Assembly: GCA_030278955.1 (NCBI GenBank)
Contig: JAOANR010000008.1
Location: 42,391,301 to 42,455,300 of the forward strand
Direction: 5' to 3'
DNA: 64,000 bases
Source: Hygrophila difformis
Taxonomy: Eukaryota > Streptophyta > Magnoliopsida > Lamiales > Acanthaceae
The notes beneath the pieces were generated by a model that saw only the letters and a program-made list of their open reading frames with translations, did no database searches and was not told where the DNA came from. Made by a program: the position numbers and the translations under genes. How positions within the stretch are numbered: the stretch's first letter is position 1; each line of letters starts with the position of its first letter. Of this stretch, positions 11,326-24,319 are shown in pieces.

Positions 11326-14300
11326 TTATGTCCCCATAACTGTATCGGAGTCGGTTTGGAACAATGTCGGGTAGCGTTCTCGCATGTCGGATTCTATCTC
11401 CCAAGTTGCCATCTCACTTTCATGGTTCGACCAAAGAACCTTGATCATTTTGATGGTTTTGTTCCTAGTTACTCGCTCCTTAGTGTCAAAAATTCGCACT
11501 GGGACTTCTTCATAAGTCAAATCCTCATCGAGTTCGATTATGTCCGGTTGAAGTACATGTGTCGGGTCCGGCACATACTTCTTTAGTTGTGAGACATGGA
11601 AGACATTATGAACTCGATCTAACTGTGGCGGTAAAGCCAGTCGGTAGGCTAAATTTCCGACTCGTTCTAGAATCTCGTAAGGTCCTATGTATCGAGGACT
11701 CAACTTTCCTCGTTTGCCAAAGCGCATCACTCCCTTCATGGGTGATATCTTTAGCATGACCTTATCTCCCACTTGAAATTCTAGGTCTCGTCGTCTCACG
11801 TCAGCGTAACTCTTCTGACGGTCTTGAGCGGCTTTCATTTTTCCTTGAATCACTTTGATTTGTTGAGCCATGTCTTCGATAAGTTGTGGTCCCACTACCA
11901 CCGACTTATCATTTTCTTCCCAGCTCAACGGGCTTCGGCACTTTCGTCCGTACAACGCCTCGAATGGTGCCATGCCAATGCTAGCATGGTAGCTATTATT
12001 ATAAGAGAATTCGATTAAGGGTAAATGGGATTCCCAATTTCCCTTAAATTCCAACACGCATGCTCTCAGCATGTCTTCTAGTGTTTGGATTGTTCTCTCG
12101 GTTTAACTATCCGTCATCGGGTGGAATGCGGTGTTCATTTTGATTTGAGTACCGAGAGCTTTTTGTAACTCCGTCCAAAAGTGAGAGACAAATCTACTGT
12201 CTCTATCAGAAATGATGTCATGTGGTACTCCATGTCGTCGTACCACATTATCAACGTAGGCTCGGGCCAATTGGTCCATAGTCCACGTGTCCTTCATCAG
12301 GATAAATATGGCTGTCTTCGTTAGCCTATCCACAATCACCCAAATCTTGTTCATGCCTTTAGGTGATCCGGGTAATCCCGAGACAAAGTCCATTGAGATG
12401 CTATCCCACTTCCAACTTGGAATCTCTAGTGGTTGCATCAGTCCCAGGGGTTTATGTCGCACTGCCTTAACCTTTTAGCAGGTGAGACATTTCGCCATGA
12501 AGTCTGCCACTTCCTTCTTCATTCCCGGCCACCAATAGATCTTCTTCAGATCTTTGTAAAGTTTGTCGCCTCCGGGATGCACTGAATATGGCGTGTTGTG
12601 CCCTTCCTCCATCAACCTTCGCTTCAACTCGGCACATTTAAGGGGCACACACCATCTCCCTTTGAAATGAATGCTTCCATCCTCGTGGACAGCAAATCCT
12701 ATTGCCTTTCCTTCGGCAATATACCCCTTTATCTTTTCGAGTTTCGCATCGCCCGGTTGGGCGAGCTTAATCTCGTCCAATATTGGAGTTCCTACGACCA
12801 TCGCGTTGATCGTTTCACTCACTGTGCCCGGATGCACAAGTTCTAACTCCAATCTTGCTAACTCCATGTACAATGCCGGCAGAATTACCAACGAGTTTGT
12901 CACGTGTTGGGTTTTCCGACTTAGGGCATCGGCTACCACATTCGCCTTCCCCTCGTGGTAGGCTATCTCCAAATCGTAGTCTTTAATAAGTTCCAACCAC
13001 CTTCGTTGTCTTAAATTCAACTCCTTCTGAGTGAATATATATTTCAAGCTCTTGTGGTCGGTGAACATTCGACACTTTCGCCCATAAAGATAATGTCTCC
13101 ATATCTTTAGAGCAAAAACGACCGCTGCCAACTCCAGGTCATGTGTCGGATAGTTCTCCTCGTGAGGTTTCAGTTGGCGTGATGCATACGCTACGACTCT
13201 CGAGTCTTGCATCAAGACACAACCTAAACCTTCCTTCGAAGCATCGCTATAAACTTCGAAGTCACCATTCTCTGATGGTAGTGTTAATACGGGTGTGGTT
13301 GTGAGTCGTTTCTTCAGCTCTTGAAACGCTGTCTCACAAGCCTCTGTCCACACGTATTTTACTCCCTTCTTCAGTAGCTGGGTCAAAGGTCGTGCGATTT
13401 TCGAAAAATCCTTCACGAACCGTCTATAATACCCAGCTAATCCAAGGAAACTCCTTATCTCGGTTTGGCTCTTTGGGGTTGCCCATCCAGTTACGGCAGA
13501 GACTTTTGCCGGATCCACTGAAACTCCATCAGCGGATACTATATGTCCAAGAAATGCTACCTCCTTCAACCAAAAGTCGCATTTGGACAATTTGCCGTAT
13601 AGCTGATTCTTTCGCAAGGTCCCTAACACTTGGTGCAAGTGTTGGGCATGCTCCTCCTCGTTTTTCGAGTAGATCAGGATGTCATCAATGAACACCACTA
13701 CACACTGATCTAACAGCTCTCGAAATACATTGTTCATGAACATTGCCGGAGCATTTGTTAACCCAAAGGATAACACTGTGAACTCCTAGTGGCCATATCG
13801 AGTTCGAAACGCCGTCTTCGGAATGTCTTTCTCGGCAATTCTCAACTGGTGATACCCAGATCGTAAGTCGATCTTCGAGAATACTGAAGCTCCCTTCAGT
13901 TGATCAAATAGATACTCTATTCTCGGCAAAGGGTATTTATTCTTGATAGTCACTTGGTTCAATCCTCGATAATCTATGCAAAGACGTAGTCCTCCGTCTT
14001 TCTTCTTAACAAATAAAACCGGTGCTCCCCAAGGGGAAGTACTCTGCCTTATGTATCCTTTTCCTAACAGCTCCTCGAGTTGGTCTTTTAACTCCTTCAT
14101 TTCCAGTGGTGCCATCCGGTACGGAGCTTTTGAGACAGGCTCTGTGCCCGGAATGAGATCTATTGTAAACTCAAGATCTCTCTCAGGTGGCATTCCCTGG
14201 ATGTCTTCAGGAAACACATCCGGGTATTCTCTTACCACTGGTATGCTATCAACCTTGTTCTCTTCCGCCTCAAGGTTGTGCACGTAGCACGCATATAGCT

Positions 14301-15376
14301 CATACCCCTTACGCATCAAGTTACTTAGTTTGAGTGCACTAACGATTTTGTTACTCTTCTTAGGGGGCTGAGAGTAGAAGATAACTCTCTTTCCCCTACT
14401 TTTTGACAAGGTGATCTTTTGTTTTTGGCATTCGATCACCGCTTTATACTGGAATAACCAATCCATCCCCAGTATGATGTCAAAGTCTCTTAAGTTAAAT
14501 TCTACTAAGTTCACGAAGAATTCTACGTTCTTTATCACTATAGGAATTCCGTTATATCGTTTAGAGCAAGATACTACTTCTTCAGAAGGCAATTGAATTC
14601 CTAAGCTAATTCTCTCGCACTTAGGTAGATCTAACTCAGGCACTATCCTTGATGCTATGATGGAGTATAGCTCCAGAATTAAATAGAACTCTAAGGGGTG
14701 TATTCAAAACATGAAATGTACCTGCCATCACTTCTCCTTGTGCAGGCACGTCCGCTTGGTTAACCACGTTGAGCCTCCCCACAGGGCGTCCTTGGTTGCC
14801 CTGCTGATTCGCATTCTGCTGCTGATTTTGCTGTTGGTTTCGATTCTGCGGTGGCGGAGGTCGTTGGTTCTGGTTCTGATTCGGCGGCCTAAATTGGTTT
14901 TGAGGGGGTCTATACCCCTGGTTGTTTCCGTTCCGCCCATTTTGGTTCTGAGGCTGTTCCTGCCCCGTGACCAGGTCTTCCCTTTTCGTTATGTTTTCAA
15001 GCCTAGTTCGGCACTCCCGACGTATGTGACCCATTCGACCACATCGGAAGCAGGCGCCCTGTTGAGGGCACCCCCTCGCCAGATGGGGTCGTCCACATCT
15101 TGGGCAAGGTAGTACCGGATCTTCTTGGTTGAACCTCCTCCCATTGTTGTTTTGTTATGGCCTATTCGACCCTCTCCGCTGTTCGTTCCTTCCAGTGTTG
15201 TTCTCGCTTCTCGAGTCCCGGTTTCTCTTGTCTTGGGGACCCCTGCTGAACTCCCCACTCATCCTTCTCTTCAGTTGCTGCACCCGCGCTGCTGCCACAG
15301 CGCGGTCATACACAGCTTGCAAATCGGGGTAATGTACCCCCGCGATCACCTCGCGAACGGACAGGTTCAGTCCCAT
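11326..15376 (-). pseudogene. Element A gag-pol, 5' part interrupted by B
   Basis: The order on the minus strand is gag C-terminus with CCHC knuckle (about 15035-15376), protease, RT, RNase H, integrase and chromodomain-like tail ending MGT at 11326. Breaks include stop codons near 12103, 12475, 13786 and in late gag near 15155. A two-base loss near 14670 falls just after the protease motif. The protease motif reads VLFNSGA instead of VLFDSGA, so the catalytic aspartate is lost. The RT FIDD and the RNase H SDAS motifs survive. The rest of gag is at 26810-27083, beyond B. Most lesions fit C-to-T or G-to-A changes. It cannot make a working polyprotein. Confidence 0.9.
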
Positions 15377-17866
15377 TGTAATACCCGTAAATTTTAGAAT
15401 ATAAAAATAGGAATTAATCCAATAGGAGAGAAGGTTTTGTTTCCGAGAACCCGTAGACGCGGAAATGCACGGAAGTCAAAGGACGACGAATTAGAACCCG
15501 ACGGACCAAAACCGACGGTCTTAGGATTTCAAGCATGTAATCGAATTGAGACGGAATAAATTTATGATGAGAAGCATAATCCGAAAATGACCCGGAAAAT
15601 CGAGCGCGAAAACGGGGAAGGATAGAAGTCCGAAAGAGAGGAGAAAAAGACCCGACGGATCGGATCGCACGGACCCGCCCGGACCGCAGTCCAGGCGAGT
15701 CCCGCGCGCTGGCCGGGCGGGGTTTGGCCAAAAGGCGCGCCAACCCCGCGTGGCTCTACAGGTTTTGGCAACTTGCGCGTTTTCGGCGATTTCTTACCAT
15801 AATTCGACCTCCCGACTTTGGAAAGCAGATTTTGGTCGAAGGGGGAAGCTTTTAGGCGACCTAGGGCTGCCTCCCCACCCTTTTCATCAGTCACCAATCA
15901 CCTTCTACTCTCCCAAACTCTCTCCAAAGCCAAAACACTTTCCGGCGACTTCCTGACGACTTTCCGATCACTTCCCGGCGACGAACACCGACGAAGGAGG
16001 CGTGGAATACAAGATCCCTAGTGTTCTAATCTGTGGTAAGTCGTTCATAGATTTCCATTTAAGTTTTTGAACCCGAAAACTCGATCTAACATTGGATTTC
16101 TTCGTCCGATTCGAAATCGTGGCCAAAGTCGGAAGCTTGACGTTGAGGGGATCCGTTCGTAGGATTTTGGACGAGCCAGCAACCTTAGGACGACCCAAAA
16201 CTCCCTATCACTGTAAGTTGAGCCTTCCATATCAATACGGGTGATTTCGGGGCGTCCGGAATAGGCGTAACGTAACGAAACGTAAAAATCGAACTTAAAA
16301 ACCCCAACTTGCGCAGTTTCTGTATTCGGCCTAAAACTCATATTTCGAGGATTCAATCCGAGAAACTCAAAACTAGACTTTTAATCCTAACACATAAATC
16401 TAGGTTGTGTAAAAATTTCAGACATTTTCGTTAACGTTTGCTATTTTAAATCGCATCGAAAAGAAACTGTTTTGACAAAACGTGTTGAAATCTGCCTATG
16501 AACATGTTCGAACTTAGTGAATTTGTTTCTATATTTTCTAGTCCGATTTGATCTTTGCAATCTAAATGAAAGTTGTAGATAATCATGTCTAGTATGTGCA
16601 TATAAAATTTCAGAATTTTTGAAGTCCATTTGATATGTTAAAACGTCGAAATTTTGAACTGTGTCAAACCTGAGTTCGGACAGATTTCTGATTGCATAAT
16701 AAAATCGATTTTTGACATGTTTCCTCAACTTATTTCGAAAAAGTTAAAACACGAAAGTTGTTCGTTAGGGTGTTTTGCATCAACTGTGAAGATTTCAGAT
16801 TTTTCGGACTTAAATCGAATTTTTAAATTGAAAAGGCGCAAACTGTGACGCCAAGATACTTTTAAATCGAAGGATTTTGAAATTTCGAAACGAACGATCA
16901 AAGATTTGAAATACGATACATCTATACTTTTGAAAAACCCCGATACATTAAATCTAAACGATACATGAGATACTTGGTGGAGGGTGAGTGCTCTGCAGGG
17001 TGCCCCTCTAGCCTTTCTCTTCGGGCCTATAATGGACGAGAGAATTTGATGAGATATTACGCCAATCGGCGGGAGATACATGGCCTACTCTCTCGGGTTG
17101 TCCGTATGGATTTCTCGAGGCTCCGGAGTGTTACTGGGTATGGCAGATACGGCTGCGGCCGCCGGATCACCGGCTAAACGAGATACTTACGAAACGGCTG
17201 CGGCCGCCGGATCACCGGCTATACCAAACACTGAAAAATGGTTACGTAACGGGGGAAATAAAAGAATTAATATTTTTAAGTACTTAATTATTTTTGCATG
17301 TCTTTAAATAATGCATTTAAATTATGTCTTTAAATTTCATATCATGACTAAATTGTTATTGTGGATTAGATGCATGTTCAAGTACCCAATTAAAATTATT
17401 ATTTCCTTTAAATTTTGTGAATGCATGTTAGGAGTGAAATTTTAAATTATCTAATTAAATCCCTTTATTGCTATGTTAGGATCGACTTACTCAGTATTTT
17501 ATATACTGATAAAATTGTTGTTTTCTCTTTTCTTTCAGAGTACGGAGATAATGCATAGCATGTGCATTTGGGGAATGGAATTATTAAACATTGTTTTATT
17601 GCTTTTTACGATACTTGCATAACGGGCATGTAAATCCCGAGTTTTGGCCCTGTCGGCCCATTTTACATTTTTCCGCTGCGATATATTATTACTACTATAT
17701 GTGTGGATGATACTTATTATTTTTACATAGATTCCGGACTTGTTTTTAAATCTTTTTGCAATACCTATAGCCTTGCATCTCTTTGGCAAGCTCGGAGAAT
17801 CCGTGTCTTGCTAGAGAGATGTGGCGGTGACATCCCGGCCTGGGTTATCAAATCCGGGGTGTTACA
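15377..17866 (+). mobile_element. Element B 5' LTR (2490 bp)
   Basis: It runs from TGTAATACCCG to GGTGTTACA. It is GC-rich near 15650-15750. The ORFs on both strands are the same as in the 3' LTR and look non-coding. Possible intron signals are donors at 16036 (GGTAAGTC) and 16213 (TGTAAGTTG) and an acceptor TCTTTTCTTTCAG ending at 17538. The motif GCTGCGGCCGCCGGATCACC occurs twice (near 17152 and 17194). Within it GCCGG and CCGGC can pair around ATCA. Confidence 0.95.
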
Positions 17867-17869
17867 AGT

Positions 17870-17881
17870 TGGTATCAGAGC
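17870..17881 (+). promoter_or_regulatory. Element B primer-binding site
   Basis: TGGTATCAGAGC lies three bases after the LTR end. It is the initiator tRNA-Met type primer site. Confidence 0.93.
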
Positions 17882-18308
17882 CCGGAATATTTTTAAGCTA
17901 CTATTATTATTATTTTAAAATATTTTGAACTAAGTATTACTTTTCAAATTTATTATTATCATTATTATTTTTTTTAAGACTACTAGTATTTAGCCCAAAA
18001 TTTGAGCCCAAAACTTTTCTTATTAGTATAATATTTTGAGCCCAAAGGGGGTTAAATTATTTTGACCCAATACTTATAATTATTTATTATAAGCCCAACC
18101 ATTTCGGCCCAAATATCTATGCTTTTATTTCTTAAGCCCAAATTATTATTTTTGGCCAATATAGAGGCCCAACTTTTTTTTAAATCCATGATTAAATTAA
18201 ATTAATTTTGGGGGGATGGCATGTGCATATCCATATAGATTTAAATTCCTGCATATCATGACTTATATTCGAAACATACTCTAACTCTAACCTCCTTGTT
18301 GACATTAG

Positions 18309-18698
18309 ATGGCCGAACCCAACACGAACATGGTCAACTTGATGGTGAAACTGACTAACGCATATTTAGAGTCCCAACAACATATCAACTATTTCAAGAC
18401 TCGAGTAGGACAACTAGAGGGCCAAGTGGCCCATCTGGGGCATCTTAGGGAGACCGATCATCATAACATAACCCAGCTGCAAAATCAAGTCGCCGAACTC
18501 CAAGCCCAAGTGGCCCAACTCCAAGACAAGGGTGATGACTTGGAGTAACAAATAGGGAACGTAGCCTGGGAGTTGACTACCTTAGCCAACGAGATTGACG
18601 GAGGGGTCCTTCAGAACCCGGGACCTCACCCTAATGCTGCAGCACCGATTGACGTATCCAGCAACGAGGACGATCCCATCGAGGATGTACCTGCCTAG
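18309..18698 (+). pseudogene. Element B leader ORF (coiled coil, acidic tail) with one stop
   Basis: This small ORF lies upstream of gag. It begins MAEPNTNMVNLM, has AYLES near residue 20, then Gln/Leu-rich heptads (about residues 30-78) that should form a coiled coil. A TAA at 18546 interrupts it. The same frame continues to 18698 and ends in an acidic SSNEDDPIED-like tail. Elements C, E and F have homologues with the same start, coiled coil and (where intact) an S-x-EDDP tail, so the ORF is real and shared by the family. I do not recognise a known function. A structural or RNA-binding helper protein is a guess. Confidence 0.7.
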
Positions 18699-19317
18699 TC
18701 ACCCTAGACTTAGGAGCCCATACTGATGCACTACTATCTATGTTCCTTTTTTTTTCAAACTAGTACCAGCACTACTATTTCATTCCTGTTACGAATGCTT
18801 GTAATCAGCTGAAAAATTTTCTCTTGAGTAATAAATCTACAAGCATTTATTTTATACAATTATTCCTTACATTTTAATTAAATTATTTCTCTTCGAATAC
18901 CCTGCTAAAACCCAATCAAACAAATGAACAAGGTAGCGATAATCAATGACCTATAGATAACAACTAAACAAAAATACAAGTAGTAAATATATATACATAT
19001 ACATTATACGGAGATAATTATCAAACAAGGGTATCTCCAACCCTAAACCCTAAAACCCTAAACCCCAATACCCTAAACCCTAGGGTCTCGAAAAAAAAAA
19101 GAAAAAGAAAAAAAAGAAAAACAAAACAAAAACAAAGCAGTAAGTAGAACCAACCCCAAATAACAACAAACAATACGCTAAACTCCAACAACCTATACTA
19201 ACAGGTTCCAACAGACTGATACCTGTTAATATCGTCATTTATTTAGTCAAATTACTTCATAAGCATTACATAATACTTCAACAAAAAGAATCTAAACTCT
19301 CTTGTTCTTGCAACAGC
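18699..19317 (+). other. Leader-to-gag spacer of B with telomere-like repeats
   Basis: It has no gene. A cluster of CCCTAAA-type units, the plant telomere motif, lies at about 19041-19081 and is followed by an A-rich run (19088-19140). Elements C (29355-29385) and E (near 43722-43740, minus strand) have shorter versions at the same place. AT-rich text, an AATAAA near 18829 and stops fill the rest. Confidence 0.7.
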
Positions 19318-21594
19318 ATGGCACCGAGAGGAAGACCACGCGCTCAGCCCACTACTCCAAACACCAACGAAACCCCTATGCAACCAGAAATGCCTATACC
19401 CGGCGAAGGGGTACACGCTCAAGAAGAGCCGGCAAACCCTATGCCAAACAACATGGACGCGCGCCTACGCACTCTAGAAGAGGTTCTCATTGCGATAGGG
19501 AACGCGCATGTGAATCAAGGCCAGGCCGCTGCGGTACCTCCACCCGAGGCCCGCATTAACTACTTAGCTATGGTGAACTCATATCGTCCGCCGAACTACG
19601 CCGGAGAAGAGGATCCGGCTAAACTTGAGGAATGGATCCGAACATTCGACAAGCTACTAAACGCGGTGAAGTGCCCAATTGGCGAGAAGGTGCCCGTGGC
19701 ATCGTACTATCTCGGAGGGGAGGCGGATGACTGGTGGCGTGCCATGCAAGATAAGTTAGCCGAGGACGAGGAACCCTATTCTTGGGAAGAATTCATGGGT
19801 CTGATCAGGGATCGCTTTTATCCCATGAGCACAAAGTCAGCCATGTACGAGGAGTTCTTATCTCTGAAGCAAGGAGAGCAAACAGTCCAGGAATATTACA
19901 CCCGTTTCAAGGAATTGGTGCGTTTCGCACCGAGACTCGTGCCGACAGATGTGGAGAAGGCACAGAAATTTGAAATGGGGCTAAACTTGGCTATACGAGA
20001 GGTGATCACTGGCGTCCCATACCCAGACCTGCAATCGGTGTATGATCGTGCGGTAGCTGTTGCAAGGGTGCAACAACTAAAAAGGAAAGTGAGCGGAGAA
20101 CCCAGCCGAGGATCTCAGGGTCAGGATAAGAGGGGTAGAGACAACCGTTCCGGAAACAATGCTGTAGGGAACAACTTTCGGGGAGATCTGAACAGACCCC
20201 CTCAAAACAACAACAGAGGATATGACGATAGAACCCTTTTCCGGGGTAACCCGGTACCACCTTGCCCGAGATGCGGCAGGCCTCATTTGGCCAGAGGGTG
20301 CCCCCAACAGGGCGCCTGCTACAGGTGTGGTCGCAACGGCCACATGGCGAATGAGTGCCGCACTCGACTGGAAAACATCACCAAGAGGGAGGACTTAGGC
20401 ACAGGGCCAACTCAGCCTCGCAACCAGGATGGACGGAATGGAAACAACCAGGGGTATAGACCCCCTCAAAACCAGAATCTCAATCAGAATCAACGTCCCC
20501 CACAGAATCCAAATCAGCAACAGAATCAGAACCCGAACCGGGATCAGCAAGGCAACCCGGGACGTCCGATGGGGCGATTGAATGTCATCAATGAGGCAGA
20601 TGTGCCTATGCAGGGGGACGTAATGGGAGGTACGTTCCATGTCTTAAGTACACCCCTTAGAGTTCTGTTTGACTCAGGAGCTAGTTGTTCGATAATATCA
20701 TCTAAAGTCTTACCTGAACTAGATCTACCTAAGTGCGAATTGATTAACTTAGGGATTCAACTTCCATCGGGAGAGGTAGTATCATGCTCTAAGCGATATA
20801 ATGGGATTCCGATAGTTATAAAGAACGTAGAGTTTTTCGCGAACTTGGTAGAATTCGAACTACAGGATTTTGACGTCATACTAGGGATGGATTGGCTAAC
20901 CCAATATAAAGCCGTGATCGATTGCCAAAAACAAAAGATCACGTTGTCAAAGAGTAGGGGGAGGAGAGTCATCTTTTACTCCCAACCCCCTAAGAAGTCT
21001 ACCAAGATAGTTAATGCCATGAAGCTATGTAGCTTAATGCGTAAGGGTTACGCGTTAAATGCATGCTACATTCATAACCTAGAGTCCGAAGAGGTCAAGG
21101 TGGATAACATTCCGGTGGTGCGAGAATACCCGGATGTATTTCCGGATGATGTTCCCGGTATGCCGCCTGAGAGAGATCTGGAATTCACCATAGATCTCAT
21201 CCCGGGAACGGAGCCTGTCTCAAAGGCTCCTTACCGTATGGCGCCGCTGGAAATGAAGGAATTAAAGGAACAACTCGAGGAGTTGCTAGAGAAGGGTTAC
21301 ATAAGACCGAGCACGTCCCCATGGGGAGCCCCGGTCTTATTCGTGAAGAAGAAAGATGGAGGTCTACGACTATGCATCGATTATAGAGGACTTAACCAAG
21401 TCACGGTCAAGAACAAGTACCCTTTGCCCAGAATCGAGGATTTGTTCGATCAACTGAAGGGAGCTTCAGTATTTTCAAAGATCGACCTACGATCTGGGTA
21501 TCACCAGTTAAGGATCGCCGAAAAGGATATCCCAAGACGGCATTCAGAACTCGCTACGGGCACTACGAATTCACAGTGCTATCATTCGGGCTGA
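19318..21594 (+). CDS. Element B polyprotein, first part: Gag, protease, start of RT
   Basis: The frame encodes 758 aa. The retrotransposon gag domain is roughly residues 80-250 ([10 protein letters not shown] near 140). Two zinc knuckles follow: a CX2CX3HX4C variant near 316-328 and a standard CX2CX4HX4C at 334-347. A Gln/Asn/Pro-rich linker comes next, then the aspartic protease with catalytic DSG at 452-454, then RT from about 639 with the LCIDYRGLN motif. Gag packages the RNA, protease cuts the polyprotein and RT copies the RNA. The start is the first ATG in frame, at a position shared with element C. The frame ends early because one base is missing in CCCAAGACGG (21531-21540); relatives read CCCAAAGACGG. 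The last 25 or so residues are therefore out of frame. Confidence 0.9.
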   Translation: MAPRGRPRAQPTTPNTNETPMQPEMPIPGEGVHAQEEPANPMPNNMDARLRTLEEVLIAIGNAHVNQGQAAAVPPPEARINYLAMVNSYRPPNYAGEEDPAKLEEWIRTFDKLLNAVKCPIGEKVPVASYYLGGEADDWWRAMQDKLAEDEEPYSWEEFMGLIRDRFYPMSTKSAMYEEFLSLKQGEQTVQEYYTRFKELVRFAPRLVPTDVEKAQKFEMGLNLAIREVITGVPYPDLQSVYDRAVAVARVQQLKRKVSGEPSRGSQGQDKRGRDNRSGNNAVGNNFRGDLNRPPQNNNRGYDDRTLFRGNPVPPCPRCGRPHLARGCPQQGACYRCGRNGHMANECRTRLENITKREDLGTGPTQPRNQDGRNGNNQGYRPPQNQNLNQNQRPPQNPNQQQNQNPNRDQQGNPGRPMGRLNVINEADVPMQGDVMGGTFHVLSTPLRVLFDSGASCSIISSKVLPELDLPKCELINLGIQLPSGEVVSCSKRYNGIPIVIKNVEFFANLVEFELQDFDVILGMDWLTQYKAVIDCQKQKITLSKSRGRRVIFYSQPPKKSTKIVNAMKLCSLMRKGYALNACYIHNLESEEVKVDNIPVVREYPDVFPDDVPGMPPERDLEFTIDLIPGTEPVSKAPYRMAPLEMKELKEQLEELLEKGYIRPSTSPWGAPVLFVKKKDGGLRLCIDYRGLNQVTVKNKYPLPRIEDLFDQLKGASVFSKIDLRSGYHQLRIAEKDIPRRHSELATGTTNSQCYHSG

Positions 21595-24035
21595 CGAACG
21601 CCCCAGCGATGTTCATGAATCTCATGAACAACGTGTTTCGGGAATTATTAGATCAATGCGTAGTGGTGTTCATAGATGACATCCTGATCTACTCGAAAAG
21701 CGAAGAAGAGCATTCCGAACACTTACACAAAGTGTTAGGGATCTTACGAGCAAATCAGCTGTATGGCAAACTGTCCAAATGCGACTTCTGGCTAAGAGAA
21801 GTGGCATTTCTGGGACATATCGTATCCGCCAACGGAGTGGCAGTGGACCCAGCCAAGATCTCGGCAGTGACCGAATGGGTGCCACCGAAGAATCCAACCG
21901 AGATAAGAAGTTTTCTCGGATTGGCAGGGTACTACCGAAGGTTTGTAAAGGATTTCTCAAGGATCGCTCGCCCATTGACACAGCTGTTAAAGAAAGGGGT
22001 GAAATACGACTGGACCATCGAGTGTGATTCCGCATTCCAAGAATTGAAGAAACGGCTTACTACAGCGCCGGTGTTGGCATTACCATCGGAGGATGGAGAC
22101 TTCGAGGTGTACAGCGACGCCTCGAAGGAAGGATTGGGATGCGTACTAATGCAAGATCAAAGGGTTATAGCATACGCATCACGTCAACTAAAGCCACACG
22201 AAGAGAACTATCCGACGCACGACTTGGAGCTAGCCGCAGTCGTGTTCGCTCTAAAGATATGGAGGCATTACCTCTATGGGCGAAAGTGTCGGATGTTCAC
22301 CGACCATAAGAGCCTCAAGTATATATTCACGCAAAAAGAGCTGAATTTGAGGCAAAGAAGATGGTTGGAACTGATTAAGGATTACGACCTGGAAATCGCG
22401 TACCACGAAGGAAAAGCCAACGTCGTGGCCGATGCCTTGAGTCGAAAGACTCAACACGTGGTGAATTCACTTGTGGTACCGGCCGAGTTGTACAGAGACT
22501 TGGCAAAATTAAGTCTGGAGTTGGTACACTTTGGCGAAGTAAGTGAGGTCGTCAACACGATGGTAGTAGGATCTACCATACTTGATGAGATACGACTAGC
22601 ACAACAGGGTGATGAAAAGCTGGAGGAAATTAGGAAGAGCATTGCTGAAGGAAAGGCAATGGATTTTAAAATCCATGAGGACGGAAGCATCCGCTTCAAG
22701 GGAAGGTGGTGCATACCACGAAAATGCGAGGACCTGAAGCAAAGAGTAATGGAGGAAGGCCATAATACCCCATACTCGGTCCACCCCGGAGGCGAGAAGC
22801 TATACAAGGACATAAAGAAGAACTATTGGTGGCCGAACATGAAGAGAGAAATAGCCGAGTTTGTGGCAAGATGCCTCACCTGCCAGAAGGTCAAGGCCGT
22901 ACGGCAGAAACCCTTAGGATTAATGCAGCCATTGGAAATCCCAAGTTGGAAATGGGATAGCATTTCAATGGACTTCGTTTCGGGGTTACCACGTTCACCG
23001 AAGGGGATGAATAAAATCTGGGTGATCGTGGATAGGCTGACAAAAGCTGCCATATTTATCCCCATGAAGGATACCTGGTCCATGGACCAATTGGCAAGGG
23101 CATATGTCGACAACGTGGTACGACGACATGGAGTACCACATGACATCATCTCGGACAGAGACAGTAGATTCGTCTCACATTTTTGGACAAAACTACAAGA
23201 AGCCCTCGGTACGAAGATAAAGATGAGTACCGCGTTCCATCCCATGACGGATGGACAAACGGAAAGGACGATCCAAACTTTGGAAGACATGCTGAGGGCA
23301 TGCGTATTAGAGTTTAAAGGAAGTTGGGAAAATCACTTACCCTTGATCGAATTTTCCTACAACAACAGCTACCATGCTAGCATTGGCATGGCACCTTTCG
23401 AGGCACTGTATGGACGCAAATGCCGAAGCCCATTGAGCTGGGAAGAGGGCGAGAGGACTATGGTAATTGGACCGCAACTTGTTGAGGACATGGCTCAACA
23501 AGTCAAAATAATCCAAGGAAAGATGAGAGCCGCGCAAGACCGGCAAAAGAGCTATGCCGACGTGAGACGGCAAGATTTGGAATTCCAAATAGGCGATAAG
23601 GTCATGTTAAAGGTATCACCGATGAAGGGTGTGATGCGCTTTGGCAAGCGGGGAAAATTAAGCCCACGGTACATAGGACCATACGAGATCCTAGAAAGAG
23701 TCGGGAATCTTGCATACCGACTAGCACTACCACCACAATTTGCTCGTGTCCACGACGTGTTCCACGTCTCGCAACTGAAGAAATACGTCCATGATCCGAC
23801 CCACATACTCCAACCGGAGGAAATTGAGTTGGACGATGACTTAAGCTACGAAGAAATTCCGGTGCGAATACTCGACAAGAAGGAGAGGGTAACAAGGAAT
23901 AAGACCGTGAGAATGGTCAAGGTTCTTTGGTCTAACCACGAAGCCGAGACGGCAACATGGGAGCTAGAAGCGGACATGAAGGATCGTTACCCAACCCTAT
24001 TCCAAGACAGTGCAACAATAGTTATGGGGACATAA
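21576..24035 (+). CDS. Element B polyprotein, second part: RT, RNase H, integrase, chromodomain
   Basis: This frame continues the broken polyprotein and has no true start of its own. RT resumes at [12 protein letters not shown], with the catalytic pair FIDD at 21669-21680. RNase H has YSDAS near 22110. The integrase zinc finger is HNTPYSVH...CLTC (about 22760-22895). The catalytic Asp, Asp and Glu are at 22971, 23154 and 23262, giving D-60-D-35-E. The GPY/F-like region ([16 protein letters not shown]) and VFHVSQL lead to a chromodomain-like tail (KVLWSNHE...TATWE), ending MGT at 24035. Chromodomains steer insertion to silent chromatin in this group. Apart from the upstream frameshift it looks intact. 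Confidence 0.92.
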   Translation: MLSFGLTNAPAMFMNLMNNVFRELLDQCVVVFIDDILIYSKSEEEHSEHLHKVLGILRANQLYGKLSKCDFWLREVAFLGHIVSANGVAVDPAKISAVTEWVPPKNPTEIRSFLGLAGYYRRFVKDFSRIARPLTQLLKKGVKYDWTIECDSAFQELKKRLTTAPVLALPSEDGDFEVYSDASKEGLGCVLMQDQRVIAYASRQLKPHEENYPTHDLELAAVVFALKIWRHYLYGRKCRMFTDHKSLKYIFTQKELNLRQRRWLELIKDYDLEIAYHEGKANVVADALSRKTQHVVNSLVVPAELYRDLAKLSLELVHFGEVSEVVNTMVVGSTILDEIRLAQQGDEKLEEIRKSIAEGKAMDFKIHEDGSIRFKGRWCIPRKCEDLKQRVMEEGHNTPYSVHPGGEKLYKDIKKNYWWPNMKREIAEFVARCLTCQKVKAVRQKPLGLMQPLEIPSWKWDSISMDFVSGLPRSPKGMNKIWVIVDRLTKAAIFIPMKDTWSMDQLARAYVDNVVRRHGVPHDIISDRDSRFVSHFWTKLQEALGTKIKMSTAFHPMTDGQTERTIQTLEDMLRACVLEFKGSWENHLPLIEFSYNNSYHASIGMAPFEALYGRKCRSPLSWEEGERTMVIGPQLVEDMAQQVKIIQGKMRAAQDRQKSYADVRRQDLEFQIGDKVMLKVSPMKGVMRFGKRGKLSPRYIGPYEILERVGNLAYRLALPPQFARVHDVFHVSQLKKYVHDPTHILQPEEIELDDDLSYEEIPVRILDKKERVTRNKTVRMVKVLWSNHEAETATWELEADMKDRYPTLFQDSATIVMGT

Positions 24036-24045
24036 CTGTAATCTT

Positions 24046-24058
24046 AAGAGGGGGAGGA
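24046..24058 (+). promoter_or_regulatory. Element B upstream polypurine tract with LTR-like start
   Basis: AAGAGGGGGAGGA is followed at once by TGTGACAACCCGAG, which resembles an LTR start, yet the real LTR begins 261 bp later. In element F the LTR does start at this point. It may be a former or alternative plus-strand primer. Confidence 0.7.
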
Positions 24059-24280
24059 TGTGACAACCCGAGTATTTCTGAATATTTTGTACGAATACTC
24101 TGTACCCCAAATAAACAAATTCAAATTGTTTTGAACTACGTAATGACTTGATCCCTTCACGGGGTACGTAGGCAACTCGGAAATTTCAATTCTGGGTTCA
24201 GTCAAATAATAACAAACAACGATACACAATAATACAATCGCTTAATCAAACAATTCCCGAACTCGCGAGAGGATGAAGTG

Positions 24281-24319
24281 CAACTTCGAGGACGAAGTTG
24301 GTTCTTAAGGGGGGTAGAC
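24281..24319 (+). promoter_or_regulatory. Element B hairpin and main polypurine tract
   Basis: A perfect 8-bp stem CAACTTCG/CGAAGTTG with loop AGGA (24281-24300) is followed by the purine tract AAGGGGGGTAGAC, which ends at the LTR start (24320). This tract primes plus-strand synthesis. Confidence 0.88.

Noticed and set aside
13976..14287. Plus-strand ORFs opposite A, F and G pol (also 52898-53392, 63122-63781)
   Set aside because: They are reverse-strand shadows of conserved pol codons and recur wherever pol is present.
20006..20972. Minus-strand ORFs across B gag-pol
   Set aside because: Shadows of the polyprotein in an antisense frame.
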